Shown one piece after another: positions 53,549 to 62,819 of a stretch of 64,000 nt of DNA (its first letter is position 1; each line of letters begins with the position of its first letter). Below the pieces are notes generated by a model. It was not told the origin of the DNA and ran no database searches. It saw only the letters and a list, made by a program, of their open reading frames with translations. Both the position numbers and the translations under genes were made by a program. The stretch is from Clostridium massiliamazoniense (GTDB lineage Bacteria > Bacillota > Clostridia > Clostridiales > Clostridiaceae), in assembly GCF_001403635.1 (NCBI RefSeq), contig NZ_LN879467.1:366768-430767 (forward strand). The letters run 5' to 3'.

Positions 53549-54508
53549 TTAATTAGTACGTTCTACATAAGGTGCATATATATAACCAGTATTACCATTA
53601 CTTAAATCTACATGATAATACTCATTTGTTTCACCTAAAATTTGTACAGGAGTTCCAACTCCTAAATCATATCCACTTGAAGATGATGATGGACTACTAT
53701 GTAATTTAGCATGGTCATGTCCATTACCTAATTTCTTAACAACTCCATTAGGGTTAAAAGTACTTTCATGATTAGTTGTATTAGTTTCAAGTTTAACTTC
53801 ATTTATAGAAGAAATTTTAACAACATCACCTGTTACCAAAGAACAGTTGTAACTTTCTACAGATCCTTGTGGTGGATTAGTACTTGAACTTATTTTTTGA
53901 TTAACAAGCTCAGTTCCATCTGGAGAATAAATAATAAAATCTCCACTACCATTTGCAGGAACTACATTATATTTTCCAGGCTCTATATCTAGTCCAACAG
54001 TCCAAGTTCCAGTACCTAAAATTTCATGTAAAGATGTAGATGCAGGAATAAATGAAACTTTATTCATGGAACTAATTTGAACTTGAGCCCCTTTTGCCAA
54101 ATCACATGTTACATTTTCTACACTACCATTAGCTAAAGGTTCATTTACTCCAGTTAAAATAGCATTAATATTATTTATTCCATTAGAAGAAATAACTAGA
54201 TTTCCAGAACTACTTTCTGATTTAATAACATACCTTCCTGGTTTTAGATTTTCTCCAACAGTATACTTTCCAGCAGAAAGAGTTGTTGATTTTGCAGTAG
54301 AACTATTTCGAGGTAATGTTGAACTTACACTAGCTGGAGCAGACTTATTAGGCTCAGCAGTAGAGTTTTCATATGAATTCTCTTTTTGAGTAATTAGATT
54401 GTTCGAAGCTTTCTTACTTATATTATTACTACTTTCTATAGCTACAAATATAAATATTAAAATTATAACAACTATAATTCCTAAGCATCCTATTTTAAAT
54501 TTTTTCAT
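53549..54508 (-). CDS. Membrane-anchored protein with two duplicated beta domains and an SH3 domain
   Basis: 319 residues. A hydrophobic N-terminal helix (IGCLGIIVVIILIFIFVAI) anchors it; a Cys at residue 8 is not in a lipobox. A Ser-rich spacer follows, then two related beta domains: GKYTVGENLKPGRYVIKSES (~residue 83) and GTWTVGLDIEPGKYNVVPAN (~residue 165), each leading to a segment like SVENVTCDLAKGAQVQISSM. The C-terminal ~60 residues are an SH3_3 domain (GVGTPVQILGETNEYYHVDL). Likely cell-surface, possibly wall-binding; function unknown. The internal duplication is unambiguous. Confidence 0.78.
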   Translation of the reverse strand: MKKFKIGCLGIIVVIILIFIFVAIESSNNISKKASNNLITQKENSYENSTAEPNKSAPASVSSTLPRNSSTAKSTTLSAGKYTVGENLKPGRYVIKSESSSGNLVISSNGINNINAILTGVNEPLANGSVENVTCDLAKGAQVQISSMNKVSFIPASTSLHEILGTGTWTVGLDIEPGKYNVVPANGSGDFIIYSPDGTELVNQKISSSTNPPQGSVESYNCSLVTGDVVKISSINEVKLETNTTNHESTFNPNGVVKKLGNGHDHAKLHSSPSSSSSGYDLGVGTPVQILGETNEYYHVDLSNGNTGYIYAPYVERTN

Positions 54509-54805
54509 TTAATATTCTCCTTTTGCACAATAAACATCAATACATTAGTCATCACTGATTTATTAAGTAGTCCCATAGTAGATTCCTCCATTCTATTTTT
54601 TACTTATGATACCATAAAACTCTAGTTTCTTGTTTTATATTTATTCAAATTTTATTAATAGCAAATTGAAAAACTTTAGTTTTACTTAAAAGTACTAATT
54701 AAATATTTAGTGATTAATATTATTTAAATAAATTCTATATGAAACTTCTAAAAAATTGTTCAAAACATAGTAATTCATATTATAACAATTTAAATCCAAT
54801 GCATT
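54509..54805. other. Intergenic region without recognised content
   Basis: AT-rich; the promoter of the surface protein at 54508 presumably lies here. Confidence 0.35.
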
Positions 54806-54808
54806 AAA

Positions 54809-54845
54809 AAAACACTAGGCTATTCCTTTATAAACCTAGTGTTTT
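54809..54845 (-). terminator. Terminator of the ferritin-like gene
   Basis: AACACTAGG and CCTAGTGTT pair, with TTTTTTT following on the minus strand. Confidence 0.8.
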
Positions 54846-54861
54846 AATTATTTTATCCTAT

Positions 54862-56103
54862 TTATCTTTTTATTCTACCTACATCAGTATTATCACGTCT
54901 TCTATTATTAAGCTCTTTTATTGGATGTGGTCCTTCTTGATATCTATAGTCTTTTCCATTTTTACATATATACTTTTCTATTACTGTATGACTAACAACA
55001 TCACATAAATTTCTATTAACCATTTTCTGATACCTATAAAAATCCGCACATTTATCTAAATTTGCAACATCTATATAACCTTCTCTATGTGCTGTTATAT
55101 TTACTGTTTTCATCACATCTCTTATATAGTCTTTATTAGACTTTAATACAAGTATGTTTGGGAATGTTCCATTAGGTATAATTTCTTGCCATTCTCTACC
55201 TTCATATCTTCTGAGAAGTTCTGCTGCTTTATGCAAGTGTGCCACTTCTAATAAAAAGTTTTCTTCCCATAACTTTCTTATACAGCTATCAGTTTCTGTC
55301 TTATAACAGGAATAATAAAGATAACACTCAGTATACTCATGCATTAATAATTCTTCTAACCATGTGCATCTAGTATCCTTAAGACTTGCATATTGAGTGA
55401 CATGTTCTTCTTCAACTAAACCAATTTCTAAATACAACTTTCTTCCTATGTCATTTTTATATAGTGAGCTTACATTCATATAATAGTTCATTGTTTGTTG
55501 TTCTGCCGCTGTTATTATACCTATATTTAATTTGGTTAATAAATCAGCATTTTTAAAATCAATAAATCTTTCAATTGTGTCATAAGGATGTCTATGATGA
55601 GCAATGGTTGGTCTTGCTGGCATTATTTCTGTGTAATGACCTACAAGATGTTCAGCTTTAATCCCTTGATCCATTTCTAATAAATCTGCATATCTATATA
55701 AATGATCAAAATCTTCAAGAAGTGCAAAATCTAAAGATGCTTTTACATATTTATTTCTTTCACTTTTGGCAAGCGCACAAGTTAAATCTACAGCTAATTG
55801 CTCATAACTTATTGTTGTTTCTAAAATGGATTCATCTAAAGGCTTTAAATTGCTTATTTTCATTTGTTGTTGCTTTTCAATTCTTCTAGTTCTAGCTAAT
55901 TCTCTTCTTAAATCATTATTCACGCAATGTCTTGAAAATTGATGTGAAAACCAGTTTGCTTCAAACTCAGTACCATTCATAAGAATTATACGAGTTTTAG
56001 TATAAGGATCAACCTCTTCCTTATTATACTGCTTAGGATATAACTCACCCCAACTTTGAAATGATGATTCTAAGTCTATAGGTCTTTCTTCAAATGGATT
56101 CAT
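54862..56103 (-). CDS. Ferritin-like (putative diiron) protein
   Basis: 413 residues, largely helical. ALAKSERNKYVKASLDFALL with EDFDHLYRYADLL (about residues 113-145), GLVEEEHVTQYASL (about residue 227) and LLMHEYTECYLYYSCY with NFLLEVAHLHKAAELL (about residues 245-290) give the repeated E-x6-Y and ExxH spacings of ferritin-like diiron proteins. The N-terminal ~100 and C-terminal ~110 residues are family-specific. The reaction is unknown; in an anaerobe, oxygen or peroxide handling is plausible. ATG behind AAAAGGAG. Single gene. Confidence 0.6.
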   Translation of the reverse strand: MNPFEERPIDLESSFQSWGELYPKQYNKEEVDPYTKTRIILMNGTEFEANWFSHQFSRHCVNNDLRRELARTRRIEKQQQMKISNLKPLDESILETTISYEQLAVDLTCALAKSERNKYVKASLDFALLEDFDHLYRYADLLEMDQGIKAEHLVGHYTEIMPARPTIAHHRHPYDTIERFIDFKNADLLTKLNIGIITAAEQQTMNYYMNVSSLYKNDIGRKLYLEIGLVEEEHVTQYASLKDTRCTWLEELLMHEYTECYLYYSCYKTETDSCIRKLWEENFLLEVAHLHKAAELLRRYEGREWQEIIPNGTFPNILVLKSNKDYIRDVMKTVNITAHREGYIDVANLDKCADFYRYQKMVNRNLCDVVSHTVIEKYICKNGKDYRYQEGPHPIKELNNRRRDNTDVGRIKR

Positions 56104-56310
56104 AAAAAAAATTCAACTCCTTTTACTCCTTCCCTAATAATATATACATTCTTAAGCAGTATGTTATCTTTAATATGATTTCCATTAGTATTTTTTGCAT
56201 AGTATATTTATAAATTTTATTTTAATATGCATATAAAAATAAAATTCTACTTTAAAATACTTCCTTTAAGGAAGGTAAAATTATCACGAAGCAGAACTTT
56301 ATTTTAATTA

Positions 56311-56752
56311 TTATAATTCTATTTTTCTATATAATTCTCTATCAATTTCTTCTAATAATACATTTTTATTGTCATAATACATAACATCTAATTTATTTCT
56401 TGCTCTACTAAAAGCTACATACCAAAGCTTTCTTTGATTATTCCAATATTCTTCATCTTCATTTTCAGAAGATACTCTTTTATCTTCATTAAATTCTGGT
56501 ACAATTACATAATCAAATTCAAGTCCTTTAGAAGAGTGAAGTGTCGTTATCATTACATCTATATTGAAATCAATTTTTTCTGATCCAGTTTGTAAAATTG
56601 TATTTATTCTTGTTCTAGCTAACATAGAATGTATATCCTTAGCAAGATTTCTATCTCTACAAAAGATACCTACTTTAGCTTCTGGATTGTTTTTTAAGTA
56701 TTCTTGAATCGTTTCATTTAAACAAATAATCTTATCATCCCTATATTTTCCT
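56311..56752 (-). pseudogene. UvrD/Rep-type helicase remnant (C-terminal end)
   Basis: From a TAA at 56753 the frame runs DDKIICLNETIQEYLKNNPE and continues through ITTLHSSKGLEFDYVIVPEF (motif V of superfamily 1A) and KLWYVAFSRARNKLDVMYY (motif VI). The preceding ~75 percent of the helicase, including Walker A and B, is absent. The ATG at 56625 has no good site. A relic lying beside the dnd operon, probably left by replacement or insertion of the defence genes. Confidence 0.75.
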
Positions 56753-56970
56753 TAACCTTTCAAATTAATTATCTTTCTTTTGTTAAAAATATATATTTTT
56801 CTTTTGTATTTTATTTCCCTTTACTTCTATTCATTTATTTGTCTTTATTTTATTTTAAGTTTATAATAGTAGAATGGAGAATTTATGTTCTGATCTTTAA
56901 CAAGCTAAAGAATTCTACATAAATAATCTCGAATTTATATTACAGTTTAAAAATATCGGGAGAGATTAAT

Positions 56971-58605
56971 ATGAGTTTAAATATATCTAATCCTTCAACT
57001 CGTGAAAAAGTTGATTATATTTTAGAAGAAATGAAAAGAGTTTATAAAAATGATAATAGACCTTGGATTATAGGCTATAGCGGTGGAAAAGACAGCACAG
57101 CTGTAGTTCAGTTAGTTTTTGAAATGGTTTCTAAACTACCTATAAATGAAAGAACAAAAAAAATTTACATAGTTTCTTCAGATACATTAATTGAAAATCC
57201 TATTGTTTTAGGATATTTAAAGGAAGCCTCTAGCTTAATTGATAATGCTGGAAGAGAATTAAATATAGCTAGTCATATAGTTACTCCAGATGTAACTAAT
57301 TCTTATTGGTACAATATAATAGGAAAAGGCTTACCAACTCCAACTTCTATACGCTTTAGATGGTGTACTGAAAGATTGAAAATAAAACCATCTAATCAAT
57401 TTATAGAAAATACAATTAAAGAAAATGGAGAAGTAATTGTTTTACTTGGTGTTAGAAAAGCTGAGAGTATAGCTAGAAAAATAAGAATACAAAATAGGGA
57501 AATAGAAGGCTACTTACTTACCCCTCATACTACTCTTCAAAATACTTATGTTTATAACCCTGTTGTTGATTTAACAACTGATGATGTTTGGGAAATTCTT
57601 CTTAGCAATAATGGTATTAATCCTTGGGGTGGAGATAACAAAGAACTATTTTCTTTATATGCTGGTGCTGATGCAGGTGAATGTCCATTTACCATAACAG
57701 CCAATGAAAAAGGGGAAATAGATACTCCAAGCTGTGGAAACTCTAGATTCGGTTGTTGGATTTGTACTGTTGTTAAGGAAGATAAATCACTTACTGGCTT
57801 TATAACTAATGGTGAAGAATGGCTTTACCCATTATTAGAGTTCAGAGAATGGATTTTAGGAATTAGAAACAAACATGAATATAGACAACAATATAGAAGA
57901 GATGGAAATCACTATTATAAAAAACTTTATATAAAATCTATTCCTTTACTAGAAGATTATGAAATTAATCCAGATTGTATTTTTAGCGATCCAACAAAAG
58001 GTTTAGCTTATATAGATTTAAAACATAAAAAATCAATTCATGGAAATAATCCTAATACAGAAGAAAAAGATAAGGTTTATTTAGAACTTCTTCCAATGAT
58101 AGATGAGACAAAAATCGATTCATCTAAAATACTTGAAGATGAAAAGGGAGCCTTTGTTAATGTTTTAGGCTATGGCCCATTTAACTTTGAAGCAAGAAAA
58201 ATTATTTTAAGAAAACTTTTAGAAACACAAAAGAAAATTAATGAAAATGTTTCAGGTTTTGATTTAATTACTATTGATGAATTAAAAGCAATTGATAATT
58301 TATGGGATAATGAAGAAGATCTAGGCAGAACTGAGTTAGTTGAAATTTACTACGATGTTTTCGGTGAAAAACTACCTTGGCATGATTTTAAAAAACCTAT
58401 AATTGATAAAGAAGCCATGGAAAAAGTAAAAAACCTTTGTGAAGAATTTAATGTAGACATTGATTTATTTAACAAATTACTTATTGAAACAAATAATAAT
58501 AAGCTATATACAAATAAAAATCATTTAAGTAAATCTATATCAAAAGTTTTAAATCAAAAGTATTTACACAAAACAATCATTGAGGAGATAGACAATGTTA
58601 ATTAA
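56971..58605 (+). CDS. dndC: DNA phosphorothioation protein DndC
   Basis: 544 residues. The PP-loop IGYSGGKDSTAVVQLVFEM (about residues 32-50) places it in the PAPS-reductase-like superfamily; RWCTERLKIKPSN (about residue 130) follows. Four Cys (ECPF, CGNS, CWIC, about residues 234-268) form a likely 4Fe-4S cluster site with the spacing of DndC. DndC adenylates the DNA backbone phosphate so that sulfur can be inserted. Site CGGGAGAG before the ATG. First gene of dndC-dndD-dndE-dndA; the next gene overlaps it by 11 bases. Confidence 0.95.
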   Translation: MSLNISNPSTREKVDYILEEMKRVYKNDNRPWIIGYSGGKDSTAVVQLVFEMVSKLPINERTKKIYIVSSDTLIENPIVLGYLKEASSLIDNAGRELNIASHIVTPDVTNSYWYNIIGKGLPTPTSIRFRWCTERLKIKPSNQFIENTIKENGEVIVLLGVRKAESIARKIRIQNREIEGYLLTPHTTLQNTYVYNPVVDLTTDDVWEILLSNNGINPWGGDNKELFSLYAGADAGECPFTITANEKGEIDTPSCGNSRFGCWICTVVKEDKSLTGFITNGEEWLYPLLEFREWILGIRNKHEYRQQYRRDGNHYYKKLYIKSIPLLEDYEINPDCIFSDPTKGLAYIDLKHKKSIHGNNPNTEEKDKVYLELLPMIDETKIDSSKILEDEKGAFVNVLGYGPFNFEARKIILRKLLETQKKINENVSGFDLITIDELKAIDNLWDNEEDLGRTELVEIYYDVFGEKLPWHDFKKPIIDKEAMEKVKNLCEEFNVDIDLFNKLLIETNNNKLYTNKNHLSKSISKVLNQKYLHKTIIEEIDNVN

Positions 58606-60757
58606 TAGTATTACACTTAAAAACTTTAGATCTTATGAAGATGAATTTACATTTCTATTTGCCCCTAATAAAGAAAGAAATATTGTTTTAGTTGGTGGGG
58701 AAAATGGAGCTGGTAAATCTACTTTATTTGATGCAATGAAATTAGCAATATATGGACCAATGGCCTATGGTTATACAGGTGAAAATTCTGTTTATTTATC
58801 AAAAATTAAAAATTCTATAAACGTTAATGCATTTAAGAATAAAGCTGTAGAAAGTTTTATAAATGTCGTAATTGAAATTAAAGAAGGAGTAGAATTAAAT
58901 AACTATTCCTTAACACGAAAATGGAAAATAGAATCTAAAAGATTATGTGAAGAATTTATAGTATTAAAAAATAAAAATAAACTTAATAAAGAAGAAACTA
59001 TCTACTTTAATAACTATTTTAAATCAATACTTCCACCTTCATTATTTGATTTCTTTTTCTTTGATGGAGAGGAACTTAGTGAATTCTTTACTGGCAAAAA
59101 TGCCAATAATAATTTAAAAGAAGCAGTACTTCAATTATTTAACTATGATACTTTTAATGTTTTAAAAAAACAACTTATTAATTATCAAAGAAATAATTTG
59201 ATTTCAAATGAGAAATTAGCTTTAATTCAAGAAGAATTTGATGAAAAATCTTCTTTAGTAAATGAAATAAAAGAAAAACTTTCTTCTTTAAACAAAGAAA
59301 TTGAAGAACAAAATCTTTTAAAAGAAAATCTACTAATTGAACTAAATAAACTTGAAGAAAACTTTAGAAACTCTGGTGGTCTATTAGAAGAAGAAAAAAA
59401 TTATATAAATTCACAAATAAAAAAATTGGAAGATGAACGATTAGAATCAACTCAGAACATTAAAGACTTTTGCAATGATTCTTTACCTTTCTTAATAATT
59501 CCAGACCTTATTAAGAAAACTAAAAAGCAAATAAATGATGAAGATATATTAACATCATTTAATAACTTAAAATCAACACTGGATGCAAATATTGTAAAAA
59601 ATTCTATTATAGAAGAAATAAGTATTTCTTCTAATGATGATTCTAAGTTCGAAAATATAGCTAATAATATAATAAATAATATATTTAAAGATACTGATAT
59701 CTCGACTATAGATACTATTCTTAGTCTTTCTAGTAATCAAAAAAATAATGTATTATCTATTATAAATAATATCTTAGAAAATAACTCTAAAATAAAAACA
59801 AATATAGAAAATAAATTTTCTAGAACTAAAGAAATATCTACTGAATTAAAAGATTTAAGAAATAAAATAAATTTATCTGTATCAGAAGAAACTTTAGTTG
59901 AATACTTAAATAAAAAAAATAAATTAAAAGAAGCTATATCAACTTGTGAAAATAAAATAAATCTTTGTAATCTTTCTATAGAACAAGATACCATTAATTT
60001 ATCATCTGCTGAATATGCTTTAGTTAGAGCTAAAAATCAATATACTAATGCAATGCAGTCAAGTAACACCTTAGAATTATCTAATAATATAGTTAATCTT
60101 CTTAATGCAATAGTTGAAGAACTTACAAAAGATAAAATTAAAAGTATTGAAAATAATTTCTTATTTATTTTCAAAGAAATTATTAGAAAAGATAATTATA
60201 TAAATAATATTTCTATAGATGATAACTTTAACTATACTTTATATATAGATAAGGATTATAGTTCTATAGATATACTAAATATGATTAATAATATAAATTT
60301 TGATGAATTATCTAAAAAGTATGGATCCAAATTTATAAGTGATTTATTTGAATATTATAAAGTTAATGATAGAAAAGAATTATTAAACAAATTAAATGCT
60401 AATCCAACCTTAGAATTAATTACATTGAGTACAAAAGTTGATGTAAATGGCTTCTCTAAAGGGGAAAAACAAATTTATATTCTTTGCTTAATTTGGGCTT
60501 TAATAAAAACTGCAAATGTTGATATACCTTTTATTATTGATACACCTTATGCTAGAATCGATGAAACTCACAGAGCATCATTAACCAATAACTATTTACC
60601 AAATATAAGTAAGCAAGTTATTATTTTATCAACTAATGAAGAAATTGATGCTAACTTATATGAAGTTATTAAGCCTCATATTTGCAATGAATATTTATTA
60701 CTTTATAATGATAAAGAAAGAAAAACTGAAGTGAAGAAAGGATATTTTAGGGTGTAA
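58595..60757 (+). CDS. dndD: DNA phosphorothioation protein DndD (SMC/Rad50-like ATPase)
   Basis: 720 residues. ITLKNFRSYEDEF then GGENGAGKSTLFDAMKLAIY (Walker A, about residues 34-53), FFFFDGEELSEFF (about 155-167), a long coiled coil (about residues 200-560), the ABC signature GFSKGEKQIYILCLIWAL (about 620) and PFIIDTPYARIDETHR (Walker B, about 650). DndD supplies ATPase activity for sulfur insertion, probably by DNA nicking or structural change. The start lies within dndC, and dndE begins 2 bases after the stop. Confidence 0.95.
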   Translation: MLINSITLKNFRSYEDEFTFLFAPNKERNIVLVGGENGAGKSTLFDAMKLAIYGPMAYGYTGENSVYLSKIKNSINVNAFKNKAVESFINVVIEIKEGVELNNYSLTRKWKIESKRLCEEFIVLKNKNKLNKEETIYFNNYFKSILPPSLFDFFFFDGEELSEFFTGKNANNNLKEAVLQLFNYDTFNVLKKQLINYQRNNLISNEKLALIQEEFDEKSSLVNEIKEKLSSLNKEIEEQNLLKENLLIELNKLEENFRNSGGLLEEEKNYINSQIKKLEDERLESTQNIKDFCNDSLPFLIIPDLIKKTKKQINDEDILTSFNNLKSTLDANIVKNSIIEEISISSNDDSKFENIANNIINNIFKDTDISTIDTILSLSSNQKNNVLSIINNILENNSKIKTNIENKFSRTKEISTELKDLRNKINLSVSEETLVEYLNKKNKLKEAISTCENKINLCNLSIEQDTINLSSAEYALVRAKNQYTNAMQSSNTLELSNNIVNLLNAIVEELTKDKIKSIENNFLFIFKEIIRKDNYINNISIDDNFNYTLYIDKDYSSIDILNMINNINFDELSKKYGSKFISDLFEYYKVNDRKELLNKLNANPTLELITLSTKVDVNGFSKGEKQIYILCLIWALIKTANVDIPFIIDTPYARIDETHRASLTNNYLPNISKQVIILSTNEEIDANLYEVIKPHICNEYLLLYNDKERKTEVKKGYFRV

Positions 60758-60759
60758 TC

Positions 60760-61149
60760 ATGGGATTTAGATTAAAAACTTCAAAACAAACTAAAGAAAT
60801 ATTCGAAGAACTTGGTTCAAGTACTAATCTTAAGCCATTTGCTCTAAGTAAAATAGCTATTGCTTTTTCCCTTAGAGAAGAAGAGCCTATAGACTTCCTT
60901 GAGGAAAAGGATGGAAATGGTTTAGAACTTCAACGTGCAACTGTTACTGCTGATTTAGATACTATATATAAAGCCCTGATGGAAGTTCATTGTGGTCATC
61001 ATTTATCTGATGATGAATACTACCCTACTCATACAAAAAAGCATATTGATCGAGGTGCACAATTACTACTTCATAATTACAAATATTCTGGTGGAAATTT
61101 AGAAAAACTTATTAAACAGATATTCGAAAAAGGGGATGCTTCTTTATGA
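60760..61149 (+). CDS. dndE: DNA phosphorothioation protein DndE
   Basis: 129 residues. FRLKTSKQTKEIFEELGSST is the typical DndE start; AFALSKIAIAFSLRE-type and HCGHHLSDDEYY segments follow. DndE is a small ribbon-helix-like protein that binds nicked DNA as an oligomer and is required for modification. It overlaps dndA by 4 bases (ATGA), indicating translational coupling. Confidence 0.93.
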   Translation: MGFRLKTSKQTKEIFEELGSSTNLKPFALSKIAIAFSLREEEPIDFLEEKDGNGLELQRATVTADLDTIYKALMEVHCGHHLSDDEYYPTHTKKHIDRGAQLLLHNYKYSGGNLEKLIKQIFEKGDASL

Positions 61150-62330
61150 TATATTTAGATAATAGTGCTACTACACCTATAGATCCAGAGGTACTAGATG
61201 CAATGTTGCCTTACTTAAAAGAAGAGTATGGTAACCCTTCTAGCAGGCATTATACTTTAGCTAAAAATGCTGAGAAAGCTGTTGAAGATGCCCGTCTTCA
61301 AGTGGCCTCTTTAATAAATGCTAAACCTAATGAAATAATATTTACTAGTGGTGCTAGTGAAAGTAATAATTTCATTATTAAGGGTATTGCTGACTATAAA
61401 AAATATTACGAGAATGCTGGAAATCATATAATAACCTCTTCTGTAGAACATAAATCTGTTCTACAAACTTGTAAATTTTTAAATGGTGAAGTTTATGAAA
61501 ACAAAGAAAAAGCTAAAGCTTCTAGTAGATTTGTTAAATTAAAGACCCCTGTAACTCCAAAAGTTGATAGAGGCTTTGAAGTTGATTTCCTTAATGTAAA
61601 TAATTATGGTCAAGTTGAACCTGATACTTTTGCTAATTCAATAAAAACTAACACTATATTAGCATCATTTATGTGGGGAAATAATGAAATTGGCTCTTTA
61701 AATGATATAAATAGACTTTCATCTATAGCAAAAGAAAAAAATATACTTTTTCACTCTGATGCCACTCAAGTGTTGGGAAAGATAAATATTGATATTCGAA
61801 ATGTAGATGTTGATTTTCTTTCATTTTCAGCTCATAAAATCTATGGACCTAAAGGTGTTGGTGCAGCATTTATGAAAAGAGATTCTTTTCTTAGACCTAA
61901 TATAACTTCTTTAATTCATGGTGGTTTACAAGAAGATGGTTTCAGAGCTGGGACTCATGCTGTTCATAATATAGTTGGCTTTGGGAAAGCTTGTGAAATT
62001 GCTAAAGAAAATATGAATGAATATATAAAACATATAAATAATCTAGAAATTGAATTTAAAAAGATGCTTACATCTAAATATCCAGAAGTTAAATTTTTAG
62101 GTGATGAGAATAATCATATTCCCGGAGTAGTTGGTTTCATTTTACCTAATATTATAAATGAAATGATGATTAAATCTCTTAAAGATGATATAGCTATTTC
62201 TTCAGGTTCTGCCTGTGGTATAGATGAACCATCCTATGTTATAAAAGCTATTGGACAAGGTGATTTAACAAGTAACTTCTTAAGAGTAAGTTTAAGTAAA
62301 CTTAATACTATAGAAGATTTAAAGCTCTAG
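61146..62330 (+). CDS. dndA: Cysteine desulfurase of the Dnd system
   Basis: 394 residues, IscS/NifS-type fold-type I enzyme. IYLDNSATTPIDPEVLDAML, YGNPSSRHYTLAKNAE, FTSGASESNN (PLP phosphate), HSDATQVLGKI, SAHKIYGPKGVGA (PLP Lys) and SSGSACGIDEPSYV (catalytic Cys) are intact. It mobilises sulfur from cysteine for DndC. An insertion of about 30 residues (about 115-145, RFVKLKTPVTPKVDRGFEVD) is not in standard IscS. It is the last gene of the operon; its stop codon lies inside the terminator stem. Confidence 0.93.
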   Translation: MIYLDNSATTPIDPEVLDAMLPYLKEEYGNPSSRHYTLAKNAEKAVEDARLQVASLINAKPNEIIFTSGASESNNFIIKGIADYKKYYENAGNHIITSSVEHKSVLQTCKFLNGEVYENKEKAKASSRFVKLKTPVTPKVDRGFEVDFLNVNNYGQVEPDTFANSIKTNTILASFMWGNNEIGSLNDINRLSSIAKEKNILFHSDATQVLGKINIDIRNVDVDFLSFSAHKIYGPKGVGAAFMKRDSFLRPNITSLIHGGLQEDGFRAGTHAVHNIVGFGKACEIAKENMNEYIKHINNLEIEFKKMLTSKYPEVKFLGDENNHIPGVVGFILPNIINEMMIKSLKDDIAISSGSACGIDEPSYVIKAIGQGDLTSNFLRVSLSKLNTIEDLKL

Positions 62331-62350
62331 GAATTTTCCTAGAGCTTTAA
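62319..62350. terminator. Shared terminator between the two convergent Dnd-region operons
   Basis: TTAAAGCTCTAGGAA and TTCCTAGAGCTTTAA form a perfect stem with a 2-base loop. It holds the dndA stop codon (62328-62330) and ends 5 bases before the stop of the facing gene. T-rich flanks are modest. Confidence 0.7.
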
Positions 62351-62355
62351 TTACT

Positions 62356-62814
62356 TTATTCTATTACTATTGAATTCAATATATCTGCTATATCTTTTTT
62401 AGGCTTTAATTCTTCTAAATCTCTATCTAAATTAGTTATTGCTTCTATTAAATTATCCAAACTTAAATAGTCTTCTCCCAAATATTTTTTTAATATTTCC
62501 ATGCCACCATTTGCATATTCTTCTATTAAAATAGCCTTTTGCTCTATAGAATCTTCTTCATCTTTTAATATACTTAAATCCTTTGTTCTATCTATAGCTA
62601 TAAAATTCATGAATGTTCTATCCGAATCGCTAAATATACTTTCTTTTATTGGTTCTCCCCCTTTATTTGAAAAAGGTTTTCGTTTATCTTCTTTTGCTCC
62701 TATTATCGCTGCTAAAACATATATATCCTTCATTGAATTAAAAAGTTTATTTTCCTTATTACCAAGATCTTGATATAATCCTTCAAATTCCTGTGATTTA
62801 TTTAATGCTCTCAA
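62356..62814 (-). CDS. Putative Dnd-system-associated small protein
   Basis: 152 residues, no membrane segment. YVLAAIIGAKEDKRKPFSNK (about residues 32-51) and SIFSDSDRTFMNFIAIDRTK (about 59-78) resemble, from memory, the small Dnd-associated protein family annotated as associated protein 4. The C-terminal half is helical and acidic. TTG start, 10 bases after AAGGAGG that lies within the end of the preceding ATPase gene; the two are separated by 5 bases and must be co-transcribed. Probably the partner of that ATPase in sensing or restricting unmodified DNA. Confidence 0.68.
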   Translation of the reverse strand: MRALNKSQEFEGLYQDLGNKENKLFNSMKDIYVLAAIIGAKEDKRKPFSNKGGEPIKESIFSDSDRTFMNFIAIDRTKDLSILKDEEDSIEQKAILIEEYANGGMEILKKYLGEDYLSLDNLIEAITNLDRDLEELKPKKDIADILNSIVIE

Positions 62815-62819
62815 TTTAA

